A program made the translations under genes and the position numbers. DNA of 64,000 nt from Oscarella lobularis (Eukaryota; Porifera; Homoscleromorpha; Homosclerophorida; Oscarellidae), in assembly GCF_947507565.1 (NCBI RefSeq), contig NC_089176.1:1674001-1738000 (forward strand). The letters run 5' to 3'. Within the stretch, counting starts at the first letter, position 1. Every line of letters starts with the position of its first letter. Under the pieces are notes generated by a model. That model saw only the letters and a program-made list of their open reading frames with translations, did no database searches and was not told the origin of the DNA. Below are positions 1 to 11,244 of this stretch, in pieces.

Positions 1-2
1 CC

Positions 3-1385
3 AAGGTTGTTCCCATTTTCAAATCGGGTTCAAGACTTGATCCCAAGAATTTTCGACCGGTATCGTTGCTGCCAATTGTCTCAAAAATTTTGGAACATTT
101 TGTCTTTCAATCTTTATGTGGCTACTTCGACAAGCACCTTCTTATTCCTGACTGCCAATTTGGCTTTCGAAAATCTCGGTCAACTCAAGATGCGATGGTT
201 TGTTTGACTCAAGATCTTTTGTCTGGCAAGGACGCAGGTCTTCGCTCGGCGGCTGTCTTTCTTGATGTTAAGAAGGCCTTTGACACAGTCGATCACAGTT
301 TACTTCTCCGAGGTCTGTCATCGTGTGGAGTGAAGGGAAAGGTCCTGGCATGGCTCTCTTCTTACCTCTTGGATCGTCGACAATTTGTCTCGGTCGGCTC
401 TACTGCTTCGAACTTGTCGCCAGTTAGGAGAGGAGTGCCTCAAGGTTCAAAATTAGGTCCTCTTTTATTCAATTTCTTCACCCGGAACATCACCTCGGTC
501 GTCTCTTCTCAATCGTCTCTAATCCTTTACGCAGATGATGCCTGTCTTTATTCCAGCAACGAAACTTTTGAGGGAGCGGTTACTCAACTACAACAAGATA
601 TTAATAGTGTGACTTCATGGTACTCTGAGAATCTGATGGCTCTCAATGGTCAAAAATCGGCTTTTCTGCTTTTTCCCAAGTTTCGTGATACTGAAGACAC
701 GTCGATCTATACGGTTTCGGTCAATAATGTCATTCTGTCGCCTTCACCTCACGTGAGATACCTCGGGGTTTTGATTGATAGTCGTCTATCGTGGAAACCG
801 CAGATGGACAACGTCATTAGGAAGGTTGGCCGAAAAATTGGTGTTCTTTACCGATGTCATCGTCTGTTATCCAACGCAGCTCGACTAGCGTTTGTTCGCT
901 CAGTCATTCAACCGGACCTTGACTACGGGGCTGCCGTTTGGGCGGACGGATCAGCTGGCGTAATCAGCCGCTTAGCACAGATAGAAAAGAGGTATCTCCG
1001 TTGTCTGGCTGGTTTGCGTTATGACGATTCTACGGCCTCTGTTGGAGGAGTAGCAGCACTTCTCGATTTATTTCGTCTCAATCCAATTCGCACAAGGCAT
1101 GCTACTCAACTAGGAATGTTGAGTTACCGCTGCTTGTGCAACTCCGCCACAGCTTCTGTTCTCGCGGCGAAAATTGAGCGTATTCAGCGCACCGGTGCCG
1201 CCACTCGTCTCAGTGCTTCTGGGGTCAACGTCATCCGACCACGCACCGAGGCACTTCGTCGTTCTCCATTCTTTCGGGCTCAAACTCTATGGAATTCGCT
1301 TCCGGCAATCATAAGAGGGAGTAATGATCCCGCGATCTTTAAATTGGGCCTGAAGAACTATTTCAATCAAAACTCTGTGTACTGA
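3..1385 (+). CDS. LINE reverse transcriptase, 5' end outside window
   Basis: This is RNA-templated DNA polymerase used for target-primed integration of the element. The frame is open from base 3 and needs no start codon here. Visible motifs are FRPVSLLPIVSKILE near the N-terminal side, the motif-A stretch FLDVKKAFDTVDH (about 263-301), motif B GVPQGSKLGPLLF (about 436-474) and the catalytic YADD of motif C (about 530-541). A thumb-like region and a C-terminal tail follow, with a TGA stop at 1383-1385. No RNase H domain is visible. About 460 residues are seen with no internal stop, so this copy is young or recently active. The endonuclease domain would be upstream of the window. Confidence 0.93.
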   Translation, partial: KVVPIFKSGSRLDPKNFRPVSLLPIVSKILEHFVFQSLCGYFDKHLLIPDCQFGFRKSRSTQDAMVCLTQDLLSGKDAGLRSAAVFLDVKKAFDTVDHSLLLRGLSSCGVKGKVLAWLSSYLLDRRQFVSVGSTASNLSPVRRGVPQGSKLGPLLFNFFTRNITSVVSSQSSLILYADDACLYSSNETFEGAVTQLQQDINSVTSWYSENLMALNGQKSAFLLFPKFRDTEDTSIYTVSVNNVILSPSPHVRYLGVLIDSRLSWKPQMDNVIRKVGRKIGVLYRCHRLLSNAARLAFVRSVIQPDLDYGAAVWADGSAGVISRLAQIEKRYLRCLAGLRYDDSTASVGGVAALLDLFRLNPIRTRHATQLGMLSYRCLCNSATASVLAAKIERIQRTGAATRLSASGVNVIRPRTEALRRSPFFRAQTLWNSLPAIIRGSNDPAIFKLGLKNYFNQNSVY

Positions 1386-1517
1386 TTTAGAGGTTATATA
1401 GTTATAGTTGTAAATATTGTCATTTTTCTCTTTTCTCCTTTTGCTGTCATTCCCCTGTATACGGTTTCCTGGAAGATCGGCCCACGTGCTGAAGGATTTC
1501 CGTATTAAAATAAAACT

Positions 1518-1538
1518 GTGAACTGAACTGAACTGAAC
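1518..1538 (+). repeat. LINE 3' terminal CTGAA microsatellite
   Basis: About three to four tandem CTGAA units close the LINE immediately before the host sushi exon resumes. Such short tandem tails replace poly(A) in several LINE clades. The tail marks the 3' junction of the insertion. Confidence 0.8.
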
Positions 1539-1539
1539 G

Positions 1540-2835
1540 GTTCTGCATTTCTCGTGCGACGGGAACTTGGTGTCGTCGGATCGTCGTCCATCGCTTGCGA
1601 GTCAAGTGGGAATTGGAGCGGTTCTGTACCTGTCTGCAGACGTAAGCAAGTACCCACTTTTACAAGTTACATCGGTGAATGTGAATGCGTTTTCAGATCC
1701 TACGAATATTTCTATTGTTCCGCGTGACGTCATTTCTTTGTCTCTTTTGGCTACTGCAACAGCCTCGGTGATTGCGGTAACGGCTGACGACTTGGCTATA
1801 TTTAGTCAAGGACAGTTTGACGTAACCCTGGAAGCTATTCCTCTAACTGTTCCTGCAAAAAACGTCTCTCTTAATCGTCGTCAAAGCGACCGACTATTCG
1901 ACTATGACGGCAACGTTTGTCGCCTATTCTTCTGAAGGTATCTGTCGAGATTGGGAATTGCTTTGGGTGTTTGCTATTTTCTTTATAGGCTATAGTCTTT
2001 CCGTTCGACTACGCCAGCGCCAGTACTTGACTAGATTGACGTAAAATGCTTCTACGCGTTTTACCGTTTCTTTGGTGAACGCCAATGAACCTGCAGCTTG
2101 GGCTGACTTTGAGGACAACTCGTTGAACGTTTCGTCTGGGACAGAAATTGAATTCAGCCTACGGGCGATAAATCCTTTCGAAAGTCTTTTATTAGCTCCA
2201 CAATTATTTGCACTGAATTCCGTTGCTCAGCGAGTTTACCTAGACAGCTATGCTCTGCTGGAAATTGACATTCGAGAAACGGAGGAAAATGCGACAGTTG
2301 GACGAAACAGACCAGCTCAACTTCGACTAAGAATCGATGAAAGAGCAAAATTGAACGAAGGAGACCGAATTTCAGCGTGGTTCCACTCCGACAGTCGCGC
2401 TATCTGGAATGAGAACGGAGATGGGCTGGTTTCTCTAGTCAACGAACAACTCTTGTGGACTGCGACCATTGATCGTCTGGGCTGGTGGACCGTTTTTGGA
2501 CAGAAAGAGCGTGTGTTTCGGCAGCTGTGTTGCACCTGCGTAATGACATTGAAGAGCCGCTTCCTGGAGCTGTCGTCGTTCTAGGGGGTGATCTGTTCAA
2601 TTACCGCGTGACTGCAAGCACGTCTCCTGATGGCCGTTCGTGCTTGGAAACACTGGTCGGCCAGGCTAGTTCAATTCGAGTCAGCCACGAAGCTCTTGGG
2701 TATGACAGTCGTGATGCTGTGGAACTTCCTGGATTCAATGAGTCATCGCACTGTGGAGGAGACCAGACAATCGAGTGGCGTACCAGTGTTTCGAGTATCG
2801 ATGGACACTGCGAGGAATTGTCGTTTTTGTGGTAA
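1540..2835 (+). other. Gene A: sushi remnant and FAM171/CILP-like domain
   Basis: 1540-1641 encodes the second half of a sushi domain (FSCDGNLV then CESSGNWSGSVPVC), but the two parts lie in different frames. Exon 1697-1937 has no domain I recognise. About 2050-2835 is homologous to gene B 29640-30390, with shared LAPQLF, VFLDS/VYLDS, the GDRISAW/GERIPAW motif and NENGDGLVSL. The GERIPAW...W pattern followed by WW and Cys resembles FAM171 and CILP proteins. Just after the WW pair (about 2485) the frame changes, whereas gene B continues in frame. Confidence 0.7.
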
Positions 2836-2887
2836 GTGCCGTTATCCGTCTATACGTTACCTGACGATTTCCTCTCTAATTGTTGAG

Positions 2888-4676
2888 TGTGGACAACTGA
2901 TGCAACCTGATTTCGGCACGCTCTCTTTGCCTTCAACTGTTTCCGTCTTTGGCAGTCATTTGACGCTTCTCGCGATTGCTCACTTTGAGTGCGCTACTGG
3001 ATTTGTGCTCAGTGGAGAAGCGGAGCTGACGTGCTGGAGGAACGGGACATGGTCCGATTTTTCGCCGCAATGCCGTAAGCTGTTTGTAAGCAATCAGGAC
3101 AACTGACACTGACTTGTACTGTAGTTGGTCGTTGTCCTGTGCTTGACGACCCTCTGTTTGGGTCGAAATCGACAAGCAATCGACTTTCGGGCACCGTCGT
3201 TCAATTTGATTGCGACGAAAACTACTTCATTTCCGGTCCGGGCAACACCACTTGTAGAGCTAACGGCACTTGGTCGGCCGATGAGCCAACGTGCGAAGGT
3301 GAGAGATGGCTTCTCTTCTTTAAAACTTTGTATACTTCATTTCTGTGCAGAGCTTCGCTGTCCGTCTTTAGCAATTGAAAACGGACGTTCATCTACAAAC
3401 GAAACTGAGCGTGGAACAATAGTAGAAATTGTCTGTGATGAAGGGCATTCCTTGGAGCTTGGTCCGCGCCAATTTTCTTGCTTGTCGAATGGCTCGTGGT
3501 CGGCCACTATTCCGATTTGCTCAAGTACAAGTTGTTTGGCTGTTCCAAAGTTGATCGTTTAATTAATCAATGAATATTTAGTTGTTCACTGCCCCGCATT
3601 GGGAGCACCCGTCAACGGAGCAAAAGAGTCCAACGAAACTGTTTTTCAGTCTGTCGTTGAGTTCGAGTGCAATTTTGGCTACTATATTCAGGGAGCAAGC
3701 AACGTCACGTGCCTCGCCAGCGGAGGGTGGTCAGCGGCAGAGCCAATATGCCAACGTAAACTTCACACCGATTGTTAGCCTAAATACGATCGTACAGAAA
3801 ATGTTTAGCTTTTCGCTGTGATCAGCTCGACGTTCTTTTGAATGGGAGGAACTCAACCAGTGAGAAGATATTTGGAACACGAGTCGAATTCAATTGTGAC
3901 GTCGGATTCAAGCTTAATGGTTTGCGAGAAATTGTCTGCTTTCCTAATGGAAGCTGGTCTGGAATTGTACCTTGGTGTAAAGGTAATCATTTAGAAAAAC
4001 TATCATTTGTTTGTCTAAAGCGTTCAATTATAGCTATTCATTGTGGAAATTTGACAGTGCCGTCCAATGGATTCCTTTCATCTGAAAAAACAATTTTCAA
4101 TATATCGGTAAAATTCGATTGCGAGAATGGATATGTACATGCTGATAGGAGAAAGTCACCTTACGTGTCTTCTGAATGGCACCTGGTCGAACTTGGAACC
4201 ATTGTGCAGAAGTATCGCAACACGGAGGGGTCATAGGTTTTATATGCATTTGTCTCTTGTTTTAGCTGTATATTGTCCTGAGCTATCTCCAGGCAACGGG
4301 ACTATTTTGAGCAATAGCACCGAATTTGGAACGGAAAGGTTTGTTTTAACTGTAGCACAGGATTTCAGCTAATTGGCGACTCTTGCGTCGCTTGTAAAGC
4401 AAATGCCACTTGGTCAGGAAATGAGCCTCACTGCATTGGCGCGCAGCCTGAAAACTTGACTGCTCTTTTGTTTATTTATTCGTATTTGTTTCTAGTGATT
4501 GACTGTCCCAATCTTCTTCCGCTTGCAAACTGTCACATTCTTTCAGGTGAAAGTTCGGTAGAAGGACTCGATGTTGTCAAGTTTGACTGTAATGACGGAT
4601 ACGAACTTAACGGTCTATGGAACATTACGTGTCTTTCGAGCGGGAATTGGTCTGGTGATCAACCGGAATGTCAAAG
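2888..4676 (+). other. Gene A: block of eight sushi (CCP) exons
   Basis: Each exon carries one sushi module with the NGTWS/NGSWS...C ending and is separated by introns of about 40-80 nt. Exons begin near 2889, 3125, 3352, 3582, 3826, 4034, 4266 and 4496. Four are clean. The module at 3826 has lost its first Cys or its frame at the start. The modules at 4034 and 4266 each need a one-base frame change (near 4130 and 4340) to join their two halves. Sushi modules bind protein partners on the cell surface. Confidence 0.82.
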
Positions 4677-4730
4677 TAAAGTTTCTTTTTAGAAAGTTTT
4701 CTAAAGCGAATTCTCTCACACTTTTGCAGA

Positions 4731-6395
4731 CATCGACGAATGCGAGTGTATGCCCTGCCGGAATGGGGGGAGTTGCACCGATGGCATTAACGCGTTCTCA
4801 TGCGAATGCCTACCCGGCTACGGAGGAGAAAACTGCGAGACAGGTGGGAGTTCAATGCAAATGTAAGAACTAGCTTGTAACAGTCGCTTGATTACAGATC
4901 TCAACGAATGTGAGTCTATGCCTTGTCTAAACGGCGGGAATTGTACTGACCTCGTCGCCGATTACAGCTGCGCGTGTTTATCAGGATATACAGGATCCGA
5001 CTGCGAGACAAGTTTGCTCTTTCTTCAAACACTAGCCAAAGGCGAATTTAAAGTTTCAACTAGATATTGACGAATGTGCGTCTTGGCCCTGTGAGAACAA
5101 CGGAACTTGTATTGATGGTATTGACGGGTACTCATGCGACTGCGTGATTGGATACACCGGAAATACATGCGAGACAAGTTAGTTTATAGATTTTGACATA
5201 TTAATTTGCTATAAATATTTTTCTTGATAGATGTTAATGATCATATGCGCCTCGAATCCTTGCCAGAATAACGGAACATGCCTTGACAAAATTGACGGTT
5301 TTATCTGTACTTGCGTCAGCGAGTACACGGGAGACGTCTGCGAGACGAGTAAGTTTTACAATTCACAATTTCACTCAAAATGATTTCATAAGATTGATTA
5401 TGCTTTACGTCTACAGATATTGTGAAATGCGAGTCTGAACCTTGTCACAATGGGGGAACGTGCGTTGATTCCATCGACGGCTACACGTGTATGTGCAAAA
5501 GCGGTTATACGGGAGTTGTATGCGAAACGGGTATGTTTCATTAATGAAGAAAATGACTTTTGTGTGACGGTATTTTTCAATCTAGATATTAACGAGTGCG
5601 AGTTTGTGTCTTGCCGGAATGGGGGTACCTGTGTGGACGAAGTCGCTAGGTATACGTGCCAATGCATGTTGGGCTATACAGGAGTTGACTGCGAGACAGG
5701 TAAAATATTTTTTCAGTACGTATATTTTTCTATGCCTGGCACCTTTTCTTTGGACTAGACATTGACGAATGTGAAGCTAAAACTTGTCGAAACGGAGGCA
5801 CCCGCGTCGATGGACTTAATGAGCATACGTGCGAATGCGTTCCCGGTTATACCGGAGACAGTTGCGAAACAGGCAATCTACGATTGAAATTAGGATATGG
5901 TGCTTAAGAAAATCAAGTCTTCCTTTTTCTGCTATAGATATTGATGAATGTTCCTCTGCGCCTTGCCAGAATGGCGGAAGTTGCACAAACGAAATCAGCC
6001 AATTTACGTGCAATTGCCTAAACGGATACGTAGGAAACGTCTGTGAGACGAGTGAGATTTTGATTTAGGCAGATCTCAGTTGTTGGTCTATTTCAACTTC
6101 TCTCATAGATGTTGACGAATGTGCGTCTATGCCACGCGAAAACGGCGGAACGTGTATCGATGCAGTTAACGAGTACATGTGTCATTGCGTAACTGGCTAT
6201 ACCGGAAGTCTCTGCGAGGCGGGTAAGAGTGACTGATCTTAATTTTTGACTACTTCTATTCTTTCTTATAACCGATTCAGACATCAATGAGTGCTAACCC
6301 CTAGCCAGTGTCTAAACGGTGGTACATGCAGAAACGTTCTTGGATCGTTTTTTTGTGCCTGCGCAGAATTTTTCACTGGAGACCGTTGTGAAATA
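4731..6395 (+). other. Gene A: first EGF array, ten exons
   Basis: Ten exons each hold one calcium-binding-type EGF (DIDECxSxPCxNGGTC...C.C..GYTG..CET). All are phase 1 at both ends, so any exon can be skipped without loss of frame. The exon near 5231 carries an extra four bases after DVN. TGC is changed to CGC (Cys to Arg) at 5803-5805 and at 6135-6137. The last exon (6282-6395) has a stop and a frameshift right after DINEC. The donor after the 5759 exon reads GC rather than GT. Confidence 0.85.
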
Positions 6396-6470
6396 GGTAT
6401 GTAGTCCGTATTGTATAAGTTAACATTGAAGCATTGAAGTATTAATATTTATTTAAATTCTTGTTTTAGC

Positions 6471-7770
6471 CGATCCGAATCTTTATCCGTTTGGTCACGG
6501 TCAACATGACAGTCGGCTTCCCAGCTCAGACGACGGTCTTTCGCCTTCTATTTAGAGACCAACGTGTTTTCCTTTTTTCCGAGCAAGACATCGTTCTGCC
6601 TACGTAATGCATTCAAGCTGTTACTACTGTACTCGGTCTTGATCATCCTTATTCTTCATAGGTTTCTAATAATGGACTCATCTCATTTGATGCACAATTT
6701 AACAGCGTGTTTCCCGAACGGTTTCCTGTTTCTGGTTTTCCATCTATTGTGGCGCCATTTTGGGCGGATGTTGATACGCGTCGTGACGGCAGTGTCTTCT
6801 ATCATGTCTACACCAATTCATCGTCACCCGTACTTCAACGAGCAAACGTCGATGTGAACAAATTCATCAAAACAACGTTTAACGCTTCGTGGTGCTTCGT
6901 CGCGACGTGGGATCGCGTCCCAAACTTTCCACATGGTCGATCTGATTTTGCCCAGGACACTTTATCCGCACTTGTAAGTGTCGCAATCTCGCGATTCGCG
7001 TACGCGTGGTCCTCGTGATAAACTCGCGTTTTTTCCAGCGCAACACGTTCCAGGTTGTAATCGTCACAGACGAACGTTCGACGTACGTTTTATTCAATTA
7101 CCCGATCGACAGTCGTCTCCAGTGGATTGGTCGTCTTGGTCAAAATCCGGCTGCGGTCGGATACATGGCGAATGATTTGAGCGCTTTTCAGAATCATCCA
7201 TTGTCAGGTACAACTTCCGTTCTTTCAGTCGCGTCCTCTTCCAACGTCGGCGTCGTTGGACGGTATGTCTATCGGGTTTCGTCGGTGGGAAATCGATGCG
7301 AGAGCCGAGGCGCTTGCCTCGATTGGTATCATCAATACATCTCTCTTGATGGAGCGTTTCCGGTATGGCATCTGTTTGTGTCCGTGCACCTTACTTCAAG
7401 CGGCCACAGATTTCAGATTTAAGCGGGTTGTCTCGGCTGAAGATCAAGCTCTCGATCGATCGTGCTTTGTTTCTGTTTTCGGCGGCATCAACGGTCAGCA
7501 ATCTGAATGTTGCTACCGTTCGACGTTCTTCTCTTCGTTTGTTCCGTTCTTCTCTTCTGGCATCTTTGGTGATGGCTCATTGATAACCCAGCCGCCGTTC
7601 GCCGGCTCGGCTAACCGATTTCACTCGCTCTTCAATGCGTTCAATCACGACCTCTCTGATGTTCAACCGTATCGACGCTGTTGCTTTGAATCCGACCTAT
7701 GCAATCTCTATTTTGAACGAAGACCTCCGCCGCGGGGATGCTCTCAGCGATTTCGAGTCTTCTTCGTCTG
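6471..7770 (+). other. Gene A: NIDO and AMOP domains
   Basis: The exons at 6471, 6662 and 7039 form a nidogen-type NIDO domain (LYPFG start, SNNGLISF, SIVAPFWADVD, FQVVIVTD). TAG at 6553-6555 interrupts the first exon where gene B reads through. The AMOP domain follows (CLDWYHQY, then a Cys-rich stretch with CCYRS and RRCCFES), but its two halves are in different frames, changing near 7375. In MUC4/Mesh-type proteins NIDO and AMOP mediate adhesion at the cell surface. Confidence 0.85.
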
Positions 7771-9110
7771 GACATGGGGCGATCCTCATTTTACGACATT
7801 GGATGGAAACGAATATACGTTCAATGGACTCGGCGAGTATCTCATCTTCAAATCGGCCGACAACCGATTCGAGTTCCAAGGTCGGACGCAGCTCGTCGCC
7901 AATTCGACAGCAACCGAATTTTCGGCATTCGTCGGGCGCCAATTCTCGAATGAAAGCGATAGCTCAACGACCGTACACGTTGGCCTTATTTCGGCCAATG
8001 AGCTTCGCATCATGGTTTGCTGTTGCGCTCCTGACGCTCCACTGACAGAAGCGCTCAGCGAGTTCAACGGCTCGTCTTGGCGCGATGTGTCGACTAATTT
8101 TTCCAAACTGTCTCCAAATGACGTTCTCTTATTGGACAACGTCGTTCTGTCTCGTGGCGAAGCAAACGGATCGCTTGTCATGTCGTTCTCGTCCGAAATC
8201 ACCGTCAGTATAACAGCACGAAGTGGTCTTCTGTCGTACGTCCTGGGTTTGTCGGACGAGTTTCAAGGCAAAACACGCGGCTTGTCCGGTCGATGGGACG
8301 GAGATCCGGCAAACGATTTCGTCCCGCGGGTGGGCGAGCAAACGCATCAAGCCGAACCATTCACAACAATTTCAGGCAAACATGTAAGTCAAATTGACTT
8401 TTTAAAATTGTTCTGATGCGGTGGAGTATAGGGCAAATAACGGCATCCGAATCTCTGTTCTACTACCGAGTAGGAGAAAGCGTTTCGACTTTCTCTGATC
8501 CTAATCACGAGCCAATTTTCATTGATGAAATTTCATTGGATAGTTACACAGATGAGCAAAGACAAAAGTGCAACTACGATCCACCGTGTCTATTTGATCT
8601 CGAACAAACTGGCAGCGATGAAGTTGCACTTACTACTCTTCTAGGTCGAGCTGGTGTCGCTGAAGCATCTGAAATCCAATGTAAGACATGATAGATCATT
8701 TCTTGGCCCCAAACGTTTTTTTTCAATCCGCAGCAAATAATCCTCCTGAGTTATTTGGCAACGATACTTTTCGAGCTAAGATCTTCGTCGAGTCGGTTTA
8801 TCGTTTTACCGCTACGGACGTGGGTGATAATTTTACAGTTGTCATTGAAAGGAGTCCGGCTATTGGCGAGAAGGATTTCACGTTAGAAAGGGATGGCAGC
8901 CAGTTTGCGTTGCGATGGACGCCGAGAGGAGTCGGTTCTGTCAGTTTTACTGTCATCGCCAATGACAGTCGCGGAGCCGTTAGCGAGCTCCAGCCACTTG
9001 TTCGACTTTGCGGCTGCGCTTTGCAAAACGGAGCCGAGTGCATCGAAGTCGATACGGACGGAGGCGAAGATGGATTTATTTTGGAGGACTGTGTGAATGC
9101 GGGCCAGGAA
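7771..9110 (+). other. Gene A: VWD domain and downstream E-set-like region
   Basis: [21 protein letters not shown] at 7774 onward is the classic start of a von Willebrand D domain, and GLSGRWDGDPANDF ends it. The segment 8431-8680 (ESLFYYRVGES) is the conserved post-VWD region of MUC4/SUSD2-like proteins. The exon at 8731 is an Ig/cadherin-like fold (YRFTATDVGD...LRWTPRGVG). The splice donor expected after the LEDC motif (gene B has GGTTTG there) reads GGAATG here, so a donor may have been lost near 9108. Confidence 0.8.
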
Positions 9111-9164
9111 TGTTACAGTCTCATATCTGTGCAGTCTATATAGAGAAGATGTTTTTCCTTATAT

Positions 9165-11193
9165 AGGTTGGACTGGACATTTGTGCGACATTGACCAAAA
9201 CGGATGCATCGATCCGGGCTGTCCAATTGGCACAAACTGCACGGACATTCCGGCTCCCGGAACTGGGGCGATTTGCTCAGACTGTCCTATCGGCAGTGAA
9301 CTCGACGGAGCAAAATGCAGCGGTAACGCTTTAGTTATTCGACTAGTTGTACATCTGACGCTTTTTCTTTTGAGCACAGATATTGACGAATGCGAAGCGA
9401 ATCTTGACAATTGTAGCCAAATATGCATTAATGAAGTTCCCTTCTTTCGATGTGATTGCGAAAGTGGTTTTCGACCGAAGAATCAAACACAGTGCATAGG
9501 TATGCAATTGGAGCAATTTCACATAAGAATCTGAAAATTTTGTACTCTAGATATAAATGAGTGTGAAGAAATGAAACCTTGCCATCAGGTGTGCTCAAAC
9601 ACGATAGGATCATTTGATTGCGCTTGCTTTGAGGGCTTCAAACTCGATACTGACAACGACACGTGCATCCGTACGGTTTCCTGTTTTCCCCGTGAATTAA
9701 GGTTTTAGTATTTCCGTTTTCTCTCTAAAGCCACCGAAAATTGTACAAGTTCCAATCTTTGCGGGCAAATTTGTGCGAGAAATGCCACTAGCGGAAACGA
9801 AACATGCAGCTGCTTTAGGGGATTTCGATTAGATTTCAATGAGAAGAATTGCTCAGGTAAATTAGCGATCTTATAGAGACAAAGTAGCGGGTCAAAGTTA
9901 GACGACGCCTATCTACTTTCTAGACATTGACGAATGCGCTGAAGGACTGGCAAACTGCGATCACAACTGCAGTAATGTAGATGAAAGTTTTTAATGCTCG
10001 TGCAGAGAAGGTTTTCGTCTCGCGGAGGACAGCTACAGTTGCCTTGGTTTGTAGAAACGGCAGGTTTTCCGTTCTCTGACCTTTTTTGTTCTGGTTTGCT
10101 CTTGCAGACATTAATGAATGCGTGGAAGGAGGCGTCAATGCGAGTGTGTGCTTGATTTTCGGACAGTTAGTTATGTACAAACATCGACGGCGGGTTCAAT
10201 TGCGATTGCCCTTCTCTTACCGAAGTTATCAACGGGACGTGCGCAGGTGCGGTCGTTTCTTACTACCTGTTTTTTATAAAGTAATTTATATATATAGTGG
10301 TTGACGACTGCGCATCAAATCCTTGCCGAAACGGAGCACTTTGCACAGACGGATTTGGTTCTTTCATGTGCGAATGCCCAACGGGCTTCTCCGGACCTCT
10401 ATGTGAAAACGGTAAAAGTCGTATAAGCGCTTGTTTTAATATTGGAGTTCAATAATAAAAGTAGAGGAGGACGAGTGTCAATCCATGCCGTGCACCAACG
10501 GAGGTTTATGCGAGGATCGACGAGGCGACTTTTTCTGCTCATGTCCTCGTGGTTATACCGGAAAGACATGCAGCGACGAAACGGACGAATGCTCACCCAA
10601 TCCGTGTCTTAATAGCGGAAATTGCACTGACCTATTCTTCAACTTCACATGCAACTGAAGTCAAGGCTATACTGGTCGTGAATGTGAAATAGGTGGGTCC
10701 AATATTTCTTCATATCCTAATTTGACGATTTGATATTTTCTCCTGTAAGACATCAACGAGTGCGAAAGCAATCCTTGTACGAACGGCGGAGTTTGCCATG
10801 ACCTAGAAGCAGAATTCGGGTGCACATGTCCCGAAGGATTCACCGGATCCTACTGCGAGACAAGTTAGGATTAGTAGTTAACTTCGTGGAGCTTGCGATT
10901 TCTTAGTCGTTCATTTCAGATATTGACGAATGTTTATCAATGCCTTGCCAAAATGGTACCTGCACGGATCTGGTCAATGATTTTACGTGCCTCTGCCTTT
11001 CTGGCTATACAGGAAAATTTTGTGAAATGGGTTAGCAGTATTATCTGTCAACGATTGTGTCCTTATCAGATTTCTTTGTAGAAATTAACGAGTGCAATCC
11101 GAATCCTTGTCAGAATGGAGGAACATGTTTTGACGAAATTGGCAGTTTCACTTGCGAATGTCCGCCAGAATTCCGCGGTCAACAATGCCAAAT
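9165..11193 (+). other. Gene A: second EGF series
   Basis: About eleven exons encode EGF or EGF-like modules, again phase 1. The first (WTGHLCDIDQNGC) and the next four match gene B 37988-38876 one for one. Lesions are TAA at 9992-9994 within ESF-CSC, a frameshift in the exon starting 10108 (near 10168) and TGA at 10656-10658 replacing an obligate EGF Cys codon. The exons from 10747 to 11193 are clean. Confidence 0.82.
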
Positions 11194-11244
11194 AGGTACG
11201 TGTTAGTGCCAATATCTTTTCTGAAACTTGATAACGTTTTTTAG

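Larger units (their letters stand above)
1..1539 (+). mobile_element. 3' part of a non-LTR (LINE) retrotransposon
   Basis: An uninterrupted reverse transcriptase frame runs from the window edge, followed by a short 3' UTR that ends in a tandem CTGAA repeat instead of a long poly(A). That tail type is known from CR1/L2-like LINEs, so I infer that clade group only loosely. The 5' part of the element lies outside the window. Its 3' end abuts the second half of a sushi-domain exon of gene A, so the element interrupts that exon. Confidence 0.88.
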
